DNA from: Basidiobolus meristosporus CBS 931.73
Lineage: Eukaryota; Basidiobolomycota; Basidiobolomycetes; Basidiobolales; Basidiobolaceae
NCBI GenBank assembly: GCA_002104905.1
Contig: MCFE01000546.1
Coordinates: 1-59,955, forward strand
Length of the DNA stretch: 59,955 nucleotides
Reading direction: 5' to 3'
Shown: piece by piece, positions 41,396 to 53,540 of the stretch
Layout: every line of letters starts with the position of its first letter
How positions within the stretch are numbered: position 1 is the first letter of the stretch
Notes under the pieces: generated by a model
Told to the model about the DNA's origin: nothing
The model's input: only the letters and a program-made list of their open reading frames with translations
The model's database searches: none
Program-made: the position numbers and the translations under genes

Positions 41396-41967
41396 GAACA
41401 GGCAATACAGAGTCCACATGCTGCTCTGTTGCAACAAGCCATGCTGGTGGGGTGCTTATCACTGATCAGGGTAAAATGTGGGAACTGGTATATTTACCCA
41501 ATGGGAGTAAGCCAATAGTATGTTGATGGGCCCACAAGATCAAGATAACCACAAATGGTCCTGTTGATTGGTAAAAGGCTAGATTTGTGGCCAAAGACTA
41601 TTCCCAAATTCAGGTACTAGAGTTTAAGGAAACAATTGCTCTGGTTGCCAAGTTTAACTCCATTAGGACAGTCTAGCCCTGGCAGCTGTACACAGTCTAG
41701 ATCAACACCAAATGGATATTAAAAGTGCCATTCTATATGGGAATCTGCAAGTCACTATATTCATGGAGCTACCAGAAGGTTTTACCAAGCCAAAAGGCCC
41801 CCATAAGGTGTGCAGACTTAGAAATTGTTGTATGAGCTTAGGCATGCTCGAACAGCAAGGTATTACAAGATTGATGCGTATATAGGGGAGATTGGGCTCA
41901 TTTGACGTACTGCAAGCTTCAGAATATCTGTGAAACAGCTTAAAATGGATGTGATCATCTTAGCTCT
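41396..41967 (+). pseudogene. Old copia RT, right half of the nested host copy
   Basis: Resumes the reading cut at 37217. The QNLEQA motif is split by the insertion, then broken RT follows through the ETIYMEQPEGF region. It is cut at VIILAL, just before the YVDD box, by the next copia LTR at 41968. Confidence 0.8.
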
Positions 41968-42334
41968 TGTTGAAATATTGGACTATTTGGTATCATTCAG
42001 CAGCTAAAGATTAGTTAAGCAATTCTGGACTAGGTGCTGTCACTGTGGGACTAAACTACAGCTCTAACTTTGACACTTTCTTCAGATCTATGATCTTATG
42101 AATATTCCCTTTAGTCATGATCAAGGTAGCACTATTACTAAGTATTATGTACTAACCCTGAAGCAGCTACAGAATGCTCCTGAATATTGAGAAACCCTCC
42201 TTACTTAGTGTTACCGCATTATTATTTCTACAAAGGTGTAAATACTGAGCTTCTTTAATAATGCACACCAGGTCAACTATTATAACTATTTCTTGAAAAG
42301 TTCCTTATATCCAAATCACTTCCTAAATTGTAAC
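41968..42334 (+). repeat. Copia 5' LTR of a third copy
   Basis: 367 bp, starting TGTTGAAATATTGG and ending GTAACA. It is followed directly by primer site GGTTATGAGCCCCCA (42335-42349). It is inserted in the RT of the older copia copy. Confidence 0.85.
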
Positions 42335-42892
42335 AGGTTATGAGCCCCCATTGCCTTAATCTTTTCTAAAGATGATTTTACTAGCAAACATAACAACACA
42401 AACATCTTTCCTGTTAAGGAGAGGCTTGATGGGAAGAACTACAGACTTTGAAGAATCAAGATGCAGATAAGCCTTGAGGAAAGGAAGCATTGGAATATAG
42501 TAAGAGGAAAGAAGCTGAACCCAAAGGCACAGCAGAAGAAGTGGAGAAGTTTCAAGTGAAGGAGAGAAAGGCCTTTAATGCCATATGTATCAATGCTCAG
42601 ATTCCTTCATTGGACAAGTCCACGCCTCAAATACTGCCAAAGCAGCATGGGAATACTTAGAAAAGTTCTTTAGAGCAAAGTCAGTATCAAGCAAGCTTTG
42701 TTTAAAACAAAAGTTCTTCAACATGAGGAAGTAGCCAGATGATGACATGCTTCACCTCATTACTGGAATGGAGACACTTGTAGAAGAACTTTACAGTATC
42801 AATGCTGGTGTATATGATGAAGCAAAGATACTCTGTCTGCTTTGCAGCTTACCAGACAAGTATGAACAACTCATACTTTCTTTTGAAAGCTT
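42335..42892 (+). pseudogene. Truncated copia Gag of the third copy
   Basis: Starts at ATG 42373. Collinear with 53541-54065, with early stops and shifts. Readable parts include GQVHASNTAKAAWEYLEK and PDDDMLHLITGMETL. It ends at LILSFES, where a foldback-like fragment begins. Confidence 0.8.
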
Positions 42893-42955
42893 TACCTCCT
42901 CTGAGCACAATGGCACCATTTAGCACTTATGGCCCAATATACCGCTATCTAACAG
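42893..42955. repeat. Decayed end fragment of the foldback/Harbinger family
   Basis: GAGCACAATGGCACCATTTA and the following bases parallel the terminal 65 bp of the foldback (25968-26033) with many changes. Confidence 0.45.
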
Positions 42956-44660
42956 TAAAAGCTTGTTATATTCCACTGTAGAATTACCCCTCTTTATTTG
43001 CGTACCCACTACTACCTTGGGTATTCCACATTTAGTTCAAATAAAAAAAAACTATAGCCTCCTGCTTACTAACCTCTACAAATGTGCACACCTTCTACAA
43101 TTGGCATACTTCTATTACCTCATCTTTAAAGCTCTTTAGTGTGATCCATGCAAATTTGCCATATACCTTGTGCTGCTGGTAACATATACATCTTGTAAAC
43201 ATATGCTTGGTTGTTGCCACCTCTGTCATGAATACCTCCTGAATATCTGCAAAGAACTTCTTGGTATTGTGCCAATATATCCCTTTTCCCTACTGGACTC
43301 TAGTCCTCCCTTTTGGTGTGCTCTGGCTTTTGTTTGTGTGAATTCTGTATTGAATGGTGTAGAAGTTGGCTTGTGTCCATCAGAAATCCAGCATACATTG
43401 GTAGAGCTTTCCTGATAAAAACTAGTTGCTTGTTGCACCCAACCCAACATGGCATTACATAACTGATTACCCATGTATTGGGGCTGGTTAGCTTCTTAAT
43501 GCCATTGGCATAGATGTCTCCATGTGCACATTTGTCTTCAGTATTTTCTAACTCTTCCTGGCTGTCCTCTATGTGTCATCTCATCACATCAATGATGAAC
43601 TGAAAGGTAATATTCTTGATGAGATTGGGATATGGTAGTACCAGCAGCTTGACTTGTCTTCCTATCTCCCCACACATCTGCTCCAGAGGAAACTCCCAAA
43701 ATGTGAAGCAAGGCCCAATATTCTCCTCACACTGTGAAAGATGGAGTAGAATGGATACAGTAGTGGCAGAGATCTACATGCCCAGCTTTATGTTTGTAGT
43801 ATAGCTGCTCAAGTCCTGTCACAAGCTCCTTGCACAACGGCTGTAGATGTTTCGAGTTGGCATTGGTGATCCACTTCTGGAAAAACATTCCTACAATGAT
43901 CAAACATGACTTCCAATGCTTTCAATGCACTCTTGGAAGGAATGGCTTCAGAGCACCACCTGAATAAATACATATCCAGCTCATCCAGTCTTTGCATTTG
44001 TATTGTTGCATATGCATTTGAATATTAATTGAAGCCCATGAGAAATACTCAGGATAGTGGATACTCTGCAATATCTTGGCAATTCTTTCATATTTCTCCA
44101 GTATCTCAAAGGGCTCATTTAGCTTGAGATGCCCTAAGCACAACTTGGCCATCAGTGCAGGGATATTGTAGAAAAGCAAATGCATTGCACCCAGTGGAAA
44201 GCTTTTGCTCCAGCAGATACCCTCAATCTTAAGTATCTCTGGTTTCCAATTGATTCCACATTCTGACCAATGGCATATATATTGCCAAATTTACTGCAAT
44301 TGCATGCTGACTTCTGTGTGTTCTCTCTGTGGAAAGATGATGTCCTTAGTGCTGCTGCTTGGGTAATAATGACATGTGTGAGTTTTAGAGTAAATCCCCT
44401 GGATCTCACACATTCAACAGCAATTGGGTCCATTGTGCCCAGAAAGAGCTGCTATCTTGCTGATGGCTGGAGCATCTTCAATGCAGATAATAATATGTGC
44501 TTTTACATGATGCCCATTTACTATCATCCCACTGGAAAGCATATAAAGCTCATCCAGCAATGTGTACAGGTATCTATCCAGGTTGGACGGTGATTTAGGC
44601 CCAGATGCCAGTGAGACTACCATCAGATTATTGCTTTGTTTCCATATGATGGGTGGCAGA
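42956..44660 (-). pseudogene. Tnp2/CACTA-like transposase remnant (family Y, longest copy)
   Basis: The minus strand reads, from 44623, SGPKSPSNLDRYLYTLLDEL, then HIIICIEDAPAISKIAALSGH and a Cys pair. This matches the known pattern of fungal Tnp2-type transposases (GPKEP..L.YL.PL.DEL..; D.PA.RK.AGF.GH....C..C). Downstream frames (44152-44433, 43922-44185, 43809-43997, 43226-43474) continue in the same strand order, separated by frameshifts. Terminal CACTA repeats were not found. Three other partial copies occur at 16130, 19801 and 22886. Confidence 0.55.
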
Positions 44661-44899
44661 TTCAGATTGATGAGAATCAGTGGCCAGCAGGATTTGCTAG
44701 TAGAGTGCTTGTTTATTAAGAAGCCAGCAAGTGCTTAAGCAATGGCATGGTCATAAATACCTTCAAGGTAGCCCTTGCTTCTTAGCTGTTTGTAATGTTT
44801 GCCATACCATGATCTTTCATTGCAGCTTAAATCTATATCTTGATCTATAAATCCTAAAACTAATTTCTATCTATCTCCACTCAATACTGAGAAGCTCAG
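44661..44899. other. Unassigned junction DNA
   Basis: No gene or repeat recognised between the Tnp2-like remnant and the copia Gag-protease fossil. Confidence 0.3.
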
Positions 44900-46530
44900 C
44901 TTAGTCAAAGGAAATCAGAATCCCTGTGTGTTACTTTTCTCACTGGGAGTAGGTTTACAGCAATTTAAGACACATACAGTATGTGAATTTGTTTTGTTGA
45001 TGTTACCCCTGCTCTATTACTAATATTATGCTGTATAGACTCAGCTGAGGTTGCTTTCAATGCAGAGTTGTATCTAAGATGCATCTATTATTTAGCAATA
45101 GTCTTCAAGTTGATAAACTACTTCTTTATACCACAGATATGCTGTGAAGCTCCAGAGTCAATATACCATTAATCACAGTGGTTACTTGTGCACTCTTTGC
45201 CAGTTTCAAACATCTCACTGCCTGTGGTTGTAGGTTTTCATGTTGGAGTTTCTGTTTTGATTTGTGTGTTTTTACTTGCATTATTTGGCCCAGCATCCTT
45301 GCTTCTCACAGTTATTGCAGTTAGAGGGTTTTTTTGGAATTGTTGCAATCACTTCTTATCTGTGTGACCTTTGGAGCTGAATAAAGCATCAACTTCAGCT
45401 TTCTGTGCTTAGTTATATATCTGAGTTGCTCTTGGAAATGCCTACCTTCAACATAGCCTTTAGGGCAGGTTTTCTTCTCTGCTTTCAAAAGACAGATTGA
45501 GTAGCTCATACTTGTCAGTTTACCTGCTAAGCAAACTGATTGTCATTTCCCCAGTATTTACAACAGTATTGATTCTGATGCAAACTTCTGCAAGTGACCC
45601 CATTCAAGTAATGAGTGGGGGCATGCCACTATCTAGCCACTTCCTCATGTTCAAAAACTTTCTTTTTGAATAAAGCTTGCTTACACACTTTACTCAGAAG
45701 ATCTTCTCTAAGAGCTTCCATGGTACTTTGCAGTATTAGAAGCACAAATTTGTCCCATGAAGGAATCTTGCCCATTGATAAATGTGACATAAAAGGCATT
45801 TTTCTCCTGCCCCTGAAAAATTTTGACTTTTTCTGCAGTTCCTTTGGGCTCAAATTTCTTAGTGGTTATCATATTTGAAAGTGCTTTTCCTCTGGGTGAT
45901 TTTGCAACTTGATTCTTTAAAAGTCTGCAGTTCTTTTGTTCTGTTATGATCTACCACTTAAATGTTTAAGTTGGTGTTATAAGTTTTGATAAACAAGTTG
46001 TAGAGGAGTAGAGGGGGGCTTCTTTACTCTCCAGGGGGAAGGCTTCCAGTTATTACTACTACCAAAATTACAAGTCTTGATACAACAGTTTTAGAGGAAT
46101 AGGGAGTGTAGCTAGTCTTACATTCACTAAATGCTGAACTGATTCTTAATACCAATGCTACTGGTTTACTACTTCTTGGGTGATGAAGATGCAATTGATT
46201 GAGACATCAGCAACAACCTGTATGGGAAATACAACTAGTCAGCAATCAATATGGCTTAATATATATAGGGACCTACTCAAATATCAATAAAAATCAGCTC
46301 AAGTTTTAGTAAATATAAGACTAGCTAAACTCCCTATACCTCTACAACTCCTATTGCAAGATTTGCAACAGTTCAAACCTTACCATTTCAGCAAAGATAT
46401 TTGTTTTGTTTGGTTTACTAGTATATTTGCTGTTAGAATAGACTAAGGCAATTTGGGCCCACAACCTGTTGTAACTTAAGAAGTGTTATGAATCTAGGGA
46501 ACTTATCAAGATATTTTGGTATTACTGGAT
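44900..46530 (-). pseudogene. Copia Gag-protease fossil, minus strand, with a nested solo LTR
   Basis: The primer-site region (GGGCCCACAACC near 46456) and LTR start lie at the right. Gag start is near 46440, Gag at 45300-45935, and the protease site WYIDSGASQHICG near 45130-45170 has intact DSG but broken surroundings. A gypsy solo LTR (45942-46370) interrupts Gag. The family is the same as at 37-41 kb. Pol is missing. Confidence 0.7.
45942..46370 (+). repeat. Solo gypsy LTR, rearranged, 4-bp duplication
   Basis: Starts TGTTATGATCTACC and ends TTTGCAACA, flanked by gttc on both sides (45938-45941 and 46371-46374). It confirms the 4-bp duplication of this gypsy family. At 429 bp it is longer than normal because about 46040-46145 contains an inverted copy of the LTR's own 3' end (ACAAGTCTTG ... 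GAGGAATAGGGAGTGTAGCT). Confidence 0.82.
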
Positions 46531-48912
46531 TTGACTTTAGACTATGTCAAAGGAAGACTTCTCAATGAAGTACTCAGATATAATGATCAAGTAGAAAAAA
46601 TTGAGGATAATGCTTTATTCAGCTCAGAATGACACTCAGAGAAGAAGGGAAAGCAACAAAGCCAAAGAAAACCTGGTTGCTGTGACCACTGTAAAAAGCC
46701 AGGACCCTGGGCAAGAGAATGCAGGAAGAAACAAGCAGACAAAAAACAGAAACCAGAGCAGGCAAACCATATAACTACTGATGAACAGTTATTTGTAACC
46801 ATACAAGAGAGTGCAAGTAACCACAGTAATGAATGGTATACTGACTCTGGAGCATCACAAAATATTTGTAGTATAAAGGAGTGATTCAGAAACTTGAAGA
46901 CTATACCTGTAAGAATGGCTTATCCAGGAGATAACTCTGCTCTGGAAGCTACTGCCAGTGGGTCTATACAACTAAATATGAGTAATGGCTCAGGAGCAAC
47001 AACAGCAAGACTGACTAATGTACTTTATGTACCTGGAATAGCAAAGAACCCACTCTCAGTCAGTAAACTAACCGCTCAGGGACTGAAATTTGCTTTTACT
47101 AAGATGATCTGCTTGTTACTGTGTGAAAATATACAAAAATTAGCTTTGGGAATCAGAAATCATAATATATACAAGTTACAATGCAAGATCATTGTATCTG
47201 AGTATGTCAACATTGCTGAAACTTATGTAATCAACTGGGAGACATGGCATAGGAGGCTAGGTCACATTGGGGAACAGAAAATGAGCCAATTGGCAAAAAG
47301 CATGTTGTTTTGGGCCTAAAGTACTTAATACCAATCAAATTGAATATTTGTAAGGTGTTCATATGACAACCAAGCTAGGCAATGCTTCAAGAGCCCAGAA
47401 GGCATCAATACCACCAAAATACTGGCTATTGTACACTCAGACATATGTGCCCCATTAGAACACTGTCTTTTGGAGCCAAGAGATACATTATGATATTTAT
47501 TCATGGCAAAACAAGATATACATGGATATACTTCCTCAAAACAAAGGATAATGCTTCAGAGACATTTAAGCACTTGAAAAACATGGCAGAAATGCAAACT
47601 GTGTGTAAGTTGAAGTTACTATAAAATGACAACGGAGGAGAATACTGTTCAAAGGAGTTTGCAAAAAACTGCTCATCTACTGTATACTTCAACAGACCAC
47701 AGCTTCTCATACTCCTCAGTAAAGTGGAGTAGCAGAATGTGCAAATAGAACAAATGTAGAGATGAGAAGATGTATATTGCATGATAAGGGAATGGACTAC
47801 CAGTGTGGGCTGAATATGTTGCTACCGCAGTTTACATCAGGAACAGATACCCAGCAACAGCACTACACAATTCTACACCCTTTGAAGTATATACAGGCAA
47901 GAAACCAGATCTTGAATACCTCAAGATCTTTGGCAGTGATATTTTTTATCACATCCCTGACAAAAAACACTCAAATTTGGAACCAAAGATTAGGAAAGGT
48001 ATCTTTCTTGGGTATTGTGAAGATACTAAAGAGTATAGGGTGCATGATAGCAATATTCAGAAGCTAATTCAGATCATAAAGCCACTGAAATCATTGGCCA
48101 GCTACCTGATGATGCAATTAACACTAATGAAGACAAAACATACCTAATTCAGCCAGATACAGATGACAATTCTGCAAGTTCCAGAACAGAGGAGATTATC
48201 CCAGTTAGGAGATCTACCCAAATAAGAAATGCCCCTGTATCTTGGTGGCAGATATCCAATGATCATGAAGAAGCTTATCTTGCCTTATGTGCTGAACCTC
48301 AGAATCTGGAACAGGCAATGCAAAGTCCAGATGCTACTAAGTGGCAACAAGCCAAGCAGGGGGAGTACCAATCACTGATCAAAGCAAAAATGTTGGAACT
48401 GGTAGATTTACCAAATGGGAGAGAGCCTGTAGTATGTAGATAGGTTTACAACATCAAGATAATATCAAATGGTGCTGTTGATAAGTACAAGGCTAGACTG
48501 GTGGCTAAAGGCTATTCTCAGCTCCAGGGACTAGACTTTAAGGAAACATTTGCTCTGGTTGCCAAGTTTTACTCCATTAGGAAAGTTCTAGCCCTGGCAG
48601 CTGTACACAGTCTAGATCTACACCAAATGGACATTAAAAGAGCCTGTTTAAATAGGGACTTGCAACAAACTATATATATAGAGCAACCAGAGGGTTTTAC
48701 CGGTCCAAAAGACCCTATAATGTGTGTAAACTTAGAAAATCATTGTATGGGCTTAGGCAGGCACCTTGAGCTTAGTATAGCAAGATTGACACATACCTAG
48801 AGCAAGATGAGTTTTCTTGTAGCACTGCAGATCACAATATATATATGTGAAACAGCTCAAAAAGGGTGTGATCATCCTAGTTCTTTATATGGATGACCTA
48901 ATTATTGCTACC
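46531..48912 (+). pseudogene. Copia Gag to RT fossil, truncated at both ends
   Basis: Joined abruptly at about 46530 to the minus-strand fossil. It reads C-terminal Gag, a zinc knuckle with His replaced by Pro (CDHCKKPGPWAREC), protease TDSGAS (near 46845), a 141-codon open piece (46894-47319), integrase (47225-47800 and 47803-48147) and RT (48480-48912). RT ends at LIIATSDQ, where gypsy sequence follows without any LTR. Frameshifts and stops are frequent. Confidence 0.8.
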
Positions 48913-50052
48913 AGTGACCAAGATTGCCATTGACTAGGACTCAGCTATGTTTAGAGTTGGAAAGCCCACAATGACTAATCAGAGAGGCTACAATCACTAT
49001 GAAAGAAGACAATCAGAAGCAGTGCCAATGGAAATAGATGCTATGCAGAAGAATCCTAACTCAGAAGAATGTAAGAAGAAAGGACTTTGCTTCAATTGCC
49101 ACCAGCAGGGACATATTGCAAAGTACTGCCCTCAGAGACAAAATGGACACCAGCCATCAAGAACCTGTAACCATATTGAGGCCATGGAGCATAGTAGCAT
49201 GGAGGATGAACTTGAAGAAGACTCAGAACTCACCATCCATATGACAGAAGAATACCTATCCCAGATGACCTCAAACCCAGGAAAGCTATTATACTTGAAT
49301 GGAGTAATCAATGGAGTACCTGCTAAGATCATGATTGACTCATGAGCATTGCATGAGTGCATGTCAGAACAATTTGCTTTGAAAGCTGGAATCAACTTGG
49401 AGCCCACCAAGTCAACTTCAGTCTTAACAGCTGATGGGAACTCTCACATAATCAACCATATTACTCAGCCAGTAGGATGAAGATCAATGACTATGAAGAA
49501 GATCTACAGGCCTGTATATTTAGGAACTGCAAGTTTGACCTTGTACTTGGGAAAACCTGGCTATTTAGTCATAATGCATCAATCAAGTGGAGAACCATGC
49601 CACTCAGATCCAGAAGGACAACAAGACCTATGGGCTATTACCTGCTAGACTAGATTTTAACTTGTTCAATCCAGTGTGTATGAAACAGGTGAGCTTAGCA
49701 AGACACAGTTCTGGAGAGCACTACAAAAAGGAACCCAGATGCTCCTCATGGCAGTATTAGAGGGGGATTCCTCTACTTCAGTACACCACAAGGCCCAGAC
49801 TCTTTTGAAGGAATATTCAGACGTATTTCCAGATGAGCTTGTAAGCCTATAACCAGTCAGAGACATGGATCATGCCATTGAAACAGGAGATAGCCCTTCA
49901 GTGAGTAAGACACCTTACAGAATGAGTCCATTAGAGTTGGAAGAGATGAAGAGACAAATAGATCAGCTACTGGAGCAAGGATATATCAGACCCAGCAAGT
50001 CACCTTAGGGAGCACCAGTGCTTTTTGTGAAGAAGTAGGATGGAACACTGGC
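48913..50052 (+). pseudogene. Gypsy Gag-protease-RT fragment, uninterrupted Gag-Pol junction
   Basis: Same family as 23903-29578, starting at IAIDxDSAMF of Gag. It includes knuckle CFNCHQQGHIAKYC and continues without a stop through MTEEYLSQMTSNPGKLLYLN into protease (stop at 49343 just after the Asp-Ser of DSG). RT start follows, to EGTL at 50052. It shows the ancestral state of both the Gag-Pol junction (CAG, not TAG) and the foldback target site. Confidence 0.85.
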
Positions 50053-50690
50053 ATCTTGAGGTAGAACCTGTGTCACAGTTTTCTACTAGGATTCTTCCAT
50101 TGCAGTCAACTCTCTGAGGTATCCAGCTCTACTAGATTAATCAGCAATGCCCAAGTATATGTATGAAGGCTAAAAATAGACATTTGGGGCATACTAAAAT
50201 CATTAGGCAAATACCAAGCCAGATCCATCATTGATTATTTTGGTCCAGACCATGCTTGTGAGCAGGGAGATAGTTTTTTGCTGGGTTGAACTAAAGATGA
50301 GTTGAGACTTGTATAGGAATCATAGTGACTGGAATACTTAGGCAGCAATATATAGGCATCAACCTTGTCATATATGAAAACAATGTGGTTGTTGAATTTT
50401 CTGTATGTTCTGCATAAAACATCTTGGATTGCATTGACATAGATCAAATCACATCAATTGCAGATGTCCTATTTGATTATAGAGTTGTGAGTTCATCACC
50501 AATAAAATTATCAAGTCATTGATTGCAGATGATTTTTGCAACATAATGTTGGATACATAGCAATTGATAGATATTTGATTTTAATGAATGGAAAATTATA
50601 TACATTAAGCTGATTGCTCCAAATCAATTCATATACATGTATTTGATCTTGTACCAATTTTGATATGACTTACTCATCAGAATAGTTTTT
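50053..50690 (-). pseudogene. Inverted fragment of the Harbinger-like element
   Basis: The reverse complement matches about 5230-5885: the intergenic region and the first 90 or so residues of the accessory frame, with PNDFSM and SLHT readable. No terminal repeats and no transposase. The break at 50052 coincides with the gypsy fragment end. Confidence 0.8.
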
Positions 50691-51096
50691 TCTATGTAGT
50701 ACCCACTATTTGCCCAAGAGTTTGCTGCAGAGTCCTACCAAAAGTCCCTCAGTGTACTCCCTATGATTCCCCCACACATCCTCCCTCCTATTCCTGCCCT
50801 TATTTAGTTAGAGCACTTACCATAATAGTAAGTTGCTCACATGCCTATTTTATAACACATTATCTATTATCTAAGCCCTCCAGGTGACATATATATATCC
50901 AATTGAACCAAGTGAGAGAACAACAAGATTTGGACAGAATAAACACAAGTCTTTATTACCCTGCTACCTCCTATTGGAAGCTATTCTGAGCCAAGTGGTA
51001 CTGACTTGACCTACAAGCTCTCCCACTCACCAAGAACAGTCAGTAATAACCCACATATTTGGTGTTGTCTCTGCAGAAATAAGCATAAGTGAGGTA
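50691..51096. other. Possible LTR/leader of the following gypsy-like remnant
   Basis: No frame. It includes TCTTTATTACCCTG and similar LTR-like words, and lies directly upstream of a Gag-like start at 51097. A second LTR is not present, so the call is tentative. Confidence 0.3.
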
Positions 51097-52606
51097 ATGA
51101 CAACTACAATCCAACTAAAAACATACAAGGGAAAGAGAGAGAAAGCCCTTGAGTGGTTCAATAAGTTTGATAGAGTTGCGGTTGATACAGGATGGGACAA
51201 TGTTAAGAAAGTAAGGGAGTTTGCAAAATATATGGATGGGTCAGTATGGCCATGACATTATTGGTTGGAAGTTGCAGTTAAAGACAACTGGGATGCACTA
51301 GAAGAAGCCTACAAGATGAGCTAGAGAGGAGGCAAAGGAACCTGTAGTAGAGGTTCTGTCAAAGGAAAGAATGTGGAATTAGGTGAAGAAGTACGGAATG
51401 AGCCTTGTGAAGAAGTGTTGATGCAAACAAAGAATGTTAGTATATCTTCCCATGGCCTATTCCCCATAATGAAGGCTCTAGAGCAAACCAAGGTAAACCT
51501 CCCAATAACCATTTACTGGGATGTGCCCCAGCTCTAGTCAAGGAACTGATAGAGGGATTGAAGTGTTAACAACCATTTATGTCAACCAGACAGTCCTACA
51601 AGAACCAAATAAGGGTCTATGTGTAAAGGTATGTATAGAGAATAAGAAGATTCTTGCCCTTATCATCACAGGATCCTCTGTGTTGATCATGTCAGAGTCA
51701 TTAGCAAATATCTAAAGTTAGATATAGTCCCCAATGACACCATATGGGTATGGCTAGCAAATGACTAAATGGACACAACAGTAGGTGAGGTGCCAAATTG
51801 CCCCATTTGGCTAGGCAACTTGATTATACACCAAGATGTTGTGGTTCTACCCATAGCAGCTAATGAATTACTCATTGGCAAGAGTTGGTTTATCCAACAT
51901 ACAATTGACATACTCTACAGTGCATCTGAGCTCAGGTGGGATACCAAGAGTATCCTACTGACTCATATCACCAATGAGAGCAAGGAATGTAGCAACAGTG
52001 TGATTACCAAAGTGGTGAAACCATTGCAGTCTCTGATTATCACACAAAAGGTGATCAAGATACCACTAACCAGTGAGATGGTGATCTCATTAGAGACACT
52101 AATAGCTTATTCAACAGGTGGAAGAATGATAATTGCAACAAAGGTATTCAAGCAACTGGAAGGAATCTTGATCCCTAAAGTATGGATACTGCCAAGATTT
52201 GAACCACAAAGTCTGAAGTGCGTAGTGTTTAACAACAGGCAACACATGGTAACATTGCCTAGAGGAGTGCCATTGTTTAACCTAGAGGAAGTTGATGGAA
52301 ACAACCTAGGACCACCTACAAACAAGGAACCAGAAGAAGAACTCCCCATACTAGAGGTGGACCCCAGTCTACCACCTGAGTTACAAGACAAGCTCCTAGA
52401 AGGAATATGCCTGCCTTCCTAAGTATTCTCTAAGAACCAAGTAATTGGTCATATAACTGTGGTATATCACCAAATCCACCTTGCCAACAAATACCCCAGC
52501 AAGCAAAAAGCCTATAGGAACTTGAAAGTTGACACAGACTATATCAAAGAGACAATTGAAACTTTATTAAAAGACAAAATCATTACAGAGAGTCATTCTC
52601 CATGGG
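51097..52606 (+). pseudogene. Gypsy-like Gag-protease-RT start, third gypsy family
   Basis: A Gag-like start (TTTIQLKTYKGKERKALEWF) is followed by a protease-like region near 51640-51900 with ITGSSVLIMSESLA in place of the DSG segment and ELLIGKSWF typical of the retropepsin end. A 217-codon open piece (51769-52422) has PEEELPILEVDPSLPPELQDKL. The first RT block is HQIHLANKYPSKQKAYR and DKIITESHSPWA. It breaks at about 52606 into copia RT. The product would have been a Gag-Pol polyprotein. Several stops are present. Confidence 0.6.
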
Positions 52607-53135
52607 CCACATGGGGATCTGCCAGAAACTATATATATGGAGCAAACATAAGGTCTTACCAACCTAAAAGGCTCGTACATGGTGTGAAGACTTAAAAATC
52701 TGTTGTATGGGCTTAAGCAGGAACCTGCAGCATAGTATAACAAGATTTACACATGTCTACAAAAGATTAGGCTCCTTCAAAGCACTGCAAATAGCAGTTT
52801 ATGTGTGAAATAGATTAAAGATGGAATGATTATGCTGGTACTTTATGGGGACAGCCAAACAATTGCCACAAGTCACAGGGAGCCACTTCAACAGACAAAA
52901 TTAGATCTTTTCCGCACATTGATCTCAGAAATTTGAGCTTTTGTTTGAGTTAAGGTTAGATTTAACATGCCCACACAGAGAGCTGTACTACATCAGCTTG
53001 AGTATATCAGTAAAATCTTAGATGCTTCAAAATGGAGAATTGCCAGCCTGCACCAACCCCTATAGACAATAATTCAAGGATGAGCAAATATCAGCCAATT
53101 TTGGGAGAAAACAGCTCAAATGTGGACCATGATTT
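52607..53135 (+). pseudogene. Copia RT fragment, target of the right-most copia
   Basis: Starts within the block before the YMEQPEGF region (ARNYIYGANIRSYQP), continues through a broken YVDD region (LWGQPNNCHKSQ) to DNNSRMSKYQPILGENSSNVDHDF, then is cut by the LTR at 53136. The junction with gypsy at 52606 falls in a shared ATGGG. Confidence 0.75.
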
Positions 53136-53504
53136 TGTTGAAATATTGGACTATTTGGTAGCATTCAGCAGCTAAAAATTTACTTAACAATTCTAGACTA
53201 GTCTTAGTCACTGTAGGACTCATTTACTGCCTTAACTTTGCCACTTTCTCCAGATATATGATCTTATGATTATTTCCCTATAGTCAGGATCAAATTAGCA
53301 CTATTACCAAACAATAAGTACTAACCCTGAAACTGTTACAGAATGCTCCTGAATATTGTGAAACCCTCCCTACTTGGTGTTACAGCTGTATTACTTCTAC
53401 AAAGGTATAAATACTGAGCTTCTTTATGAATAAACAACAGTTCAACTGTTATCACTATTTCTTGATAAGTTTCTTATATCCAAATCACTTCTTAAATTGC
53501 AACA
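53136..53504 (+). repeat. 5' LTR of the right-most copia
   Basis: 369 bp, TGTTGAAATATTGG to TTGCAACA. TATA-like GTATAAATAC lies at 53404-53413. The following primer site reads GGTGATGAGCTCCGA, two changes from the consensus GGTTATGAGCCCCGA. Confidence 0.9.
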
Positions 53505-53540
53505 GGTGATGAGCTCCGATTGCCTTAATCTATTCTAAAG

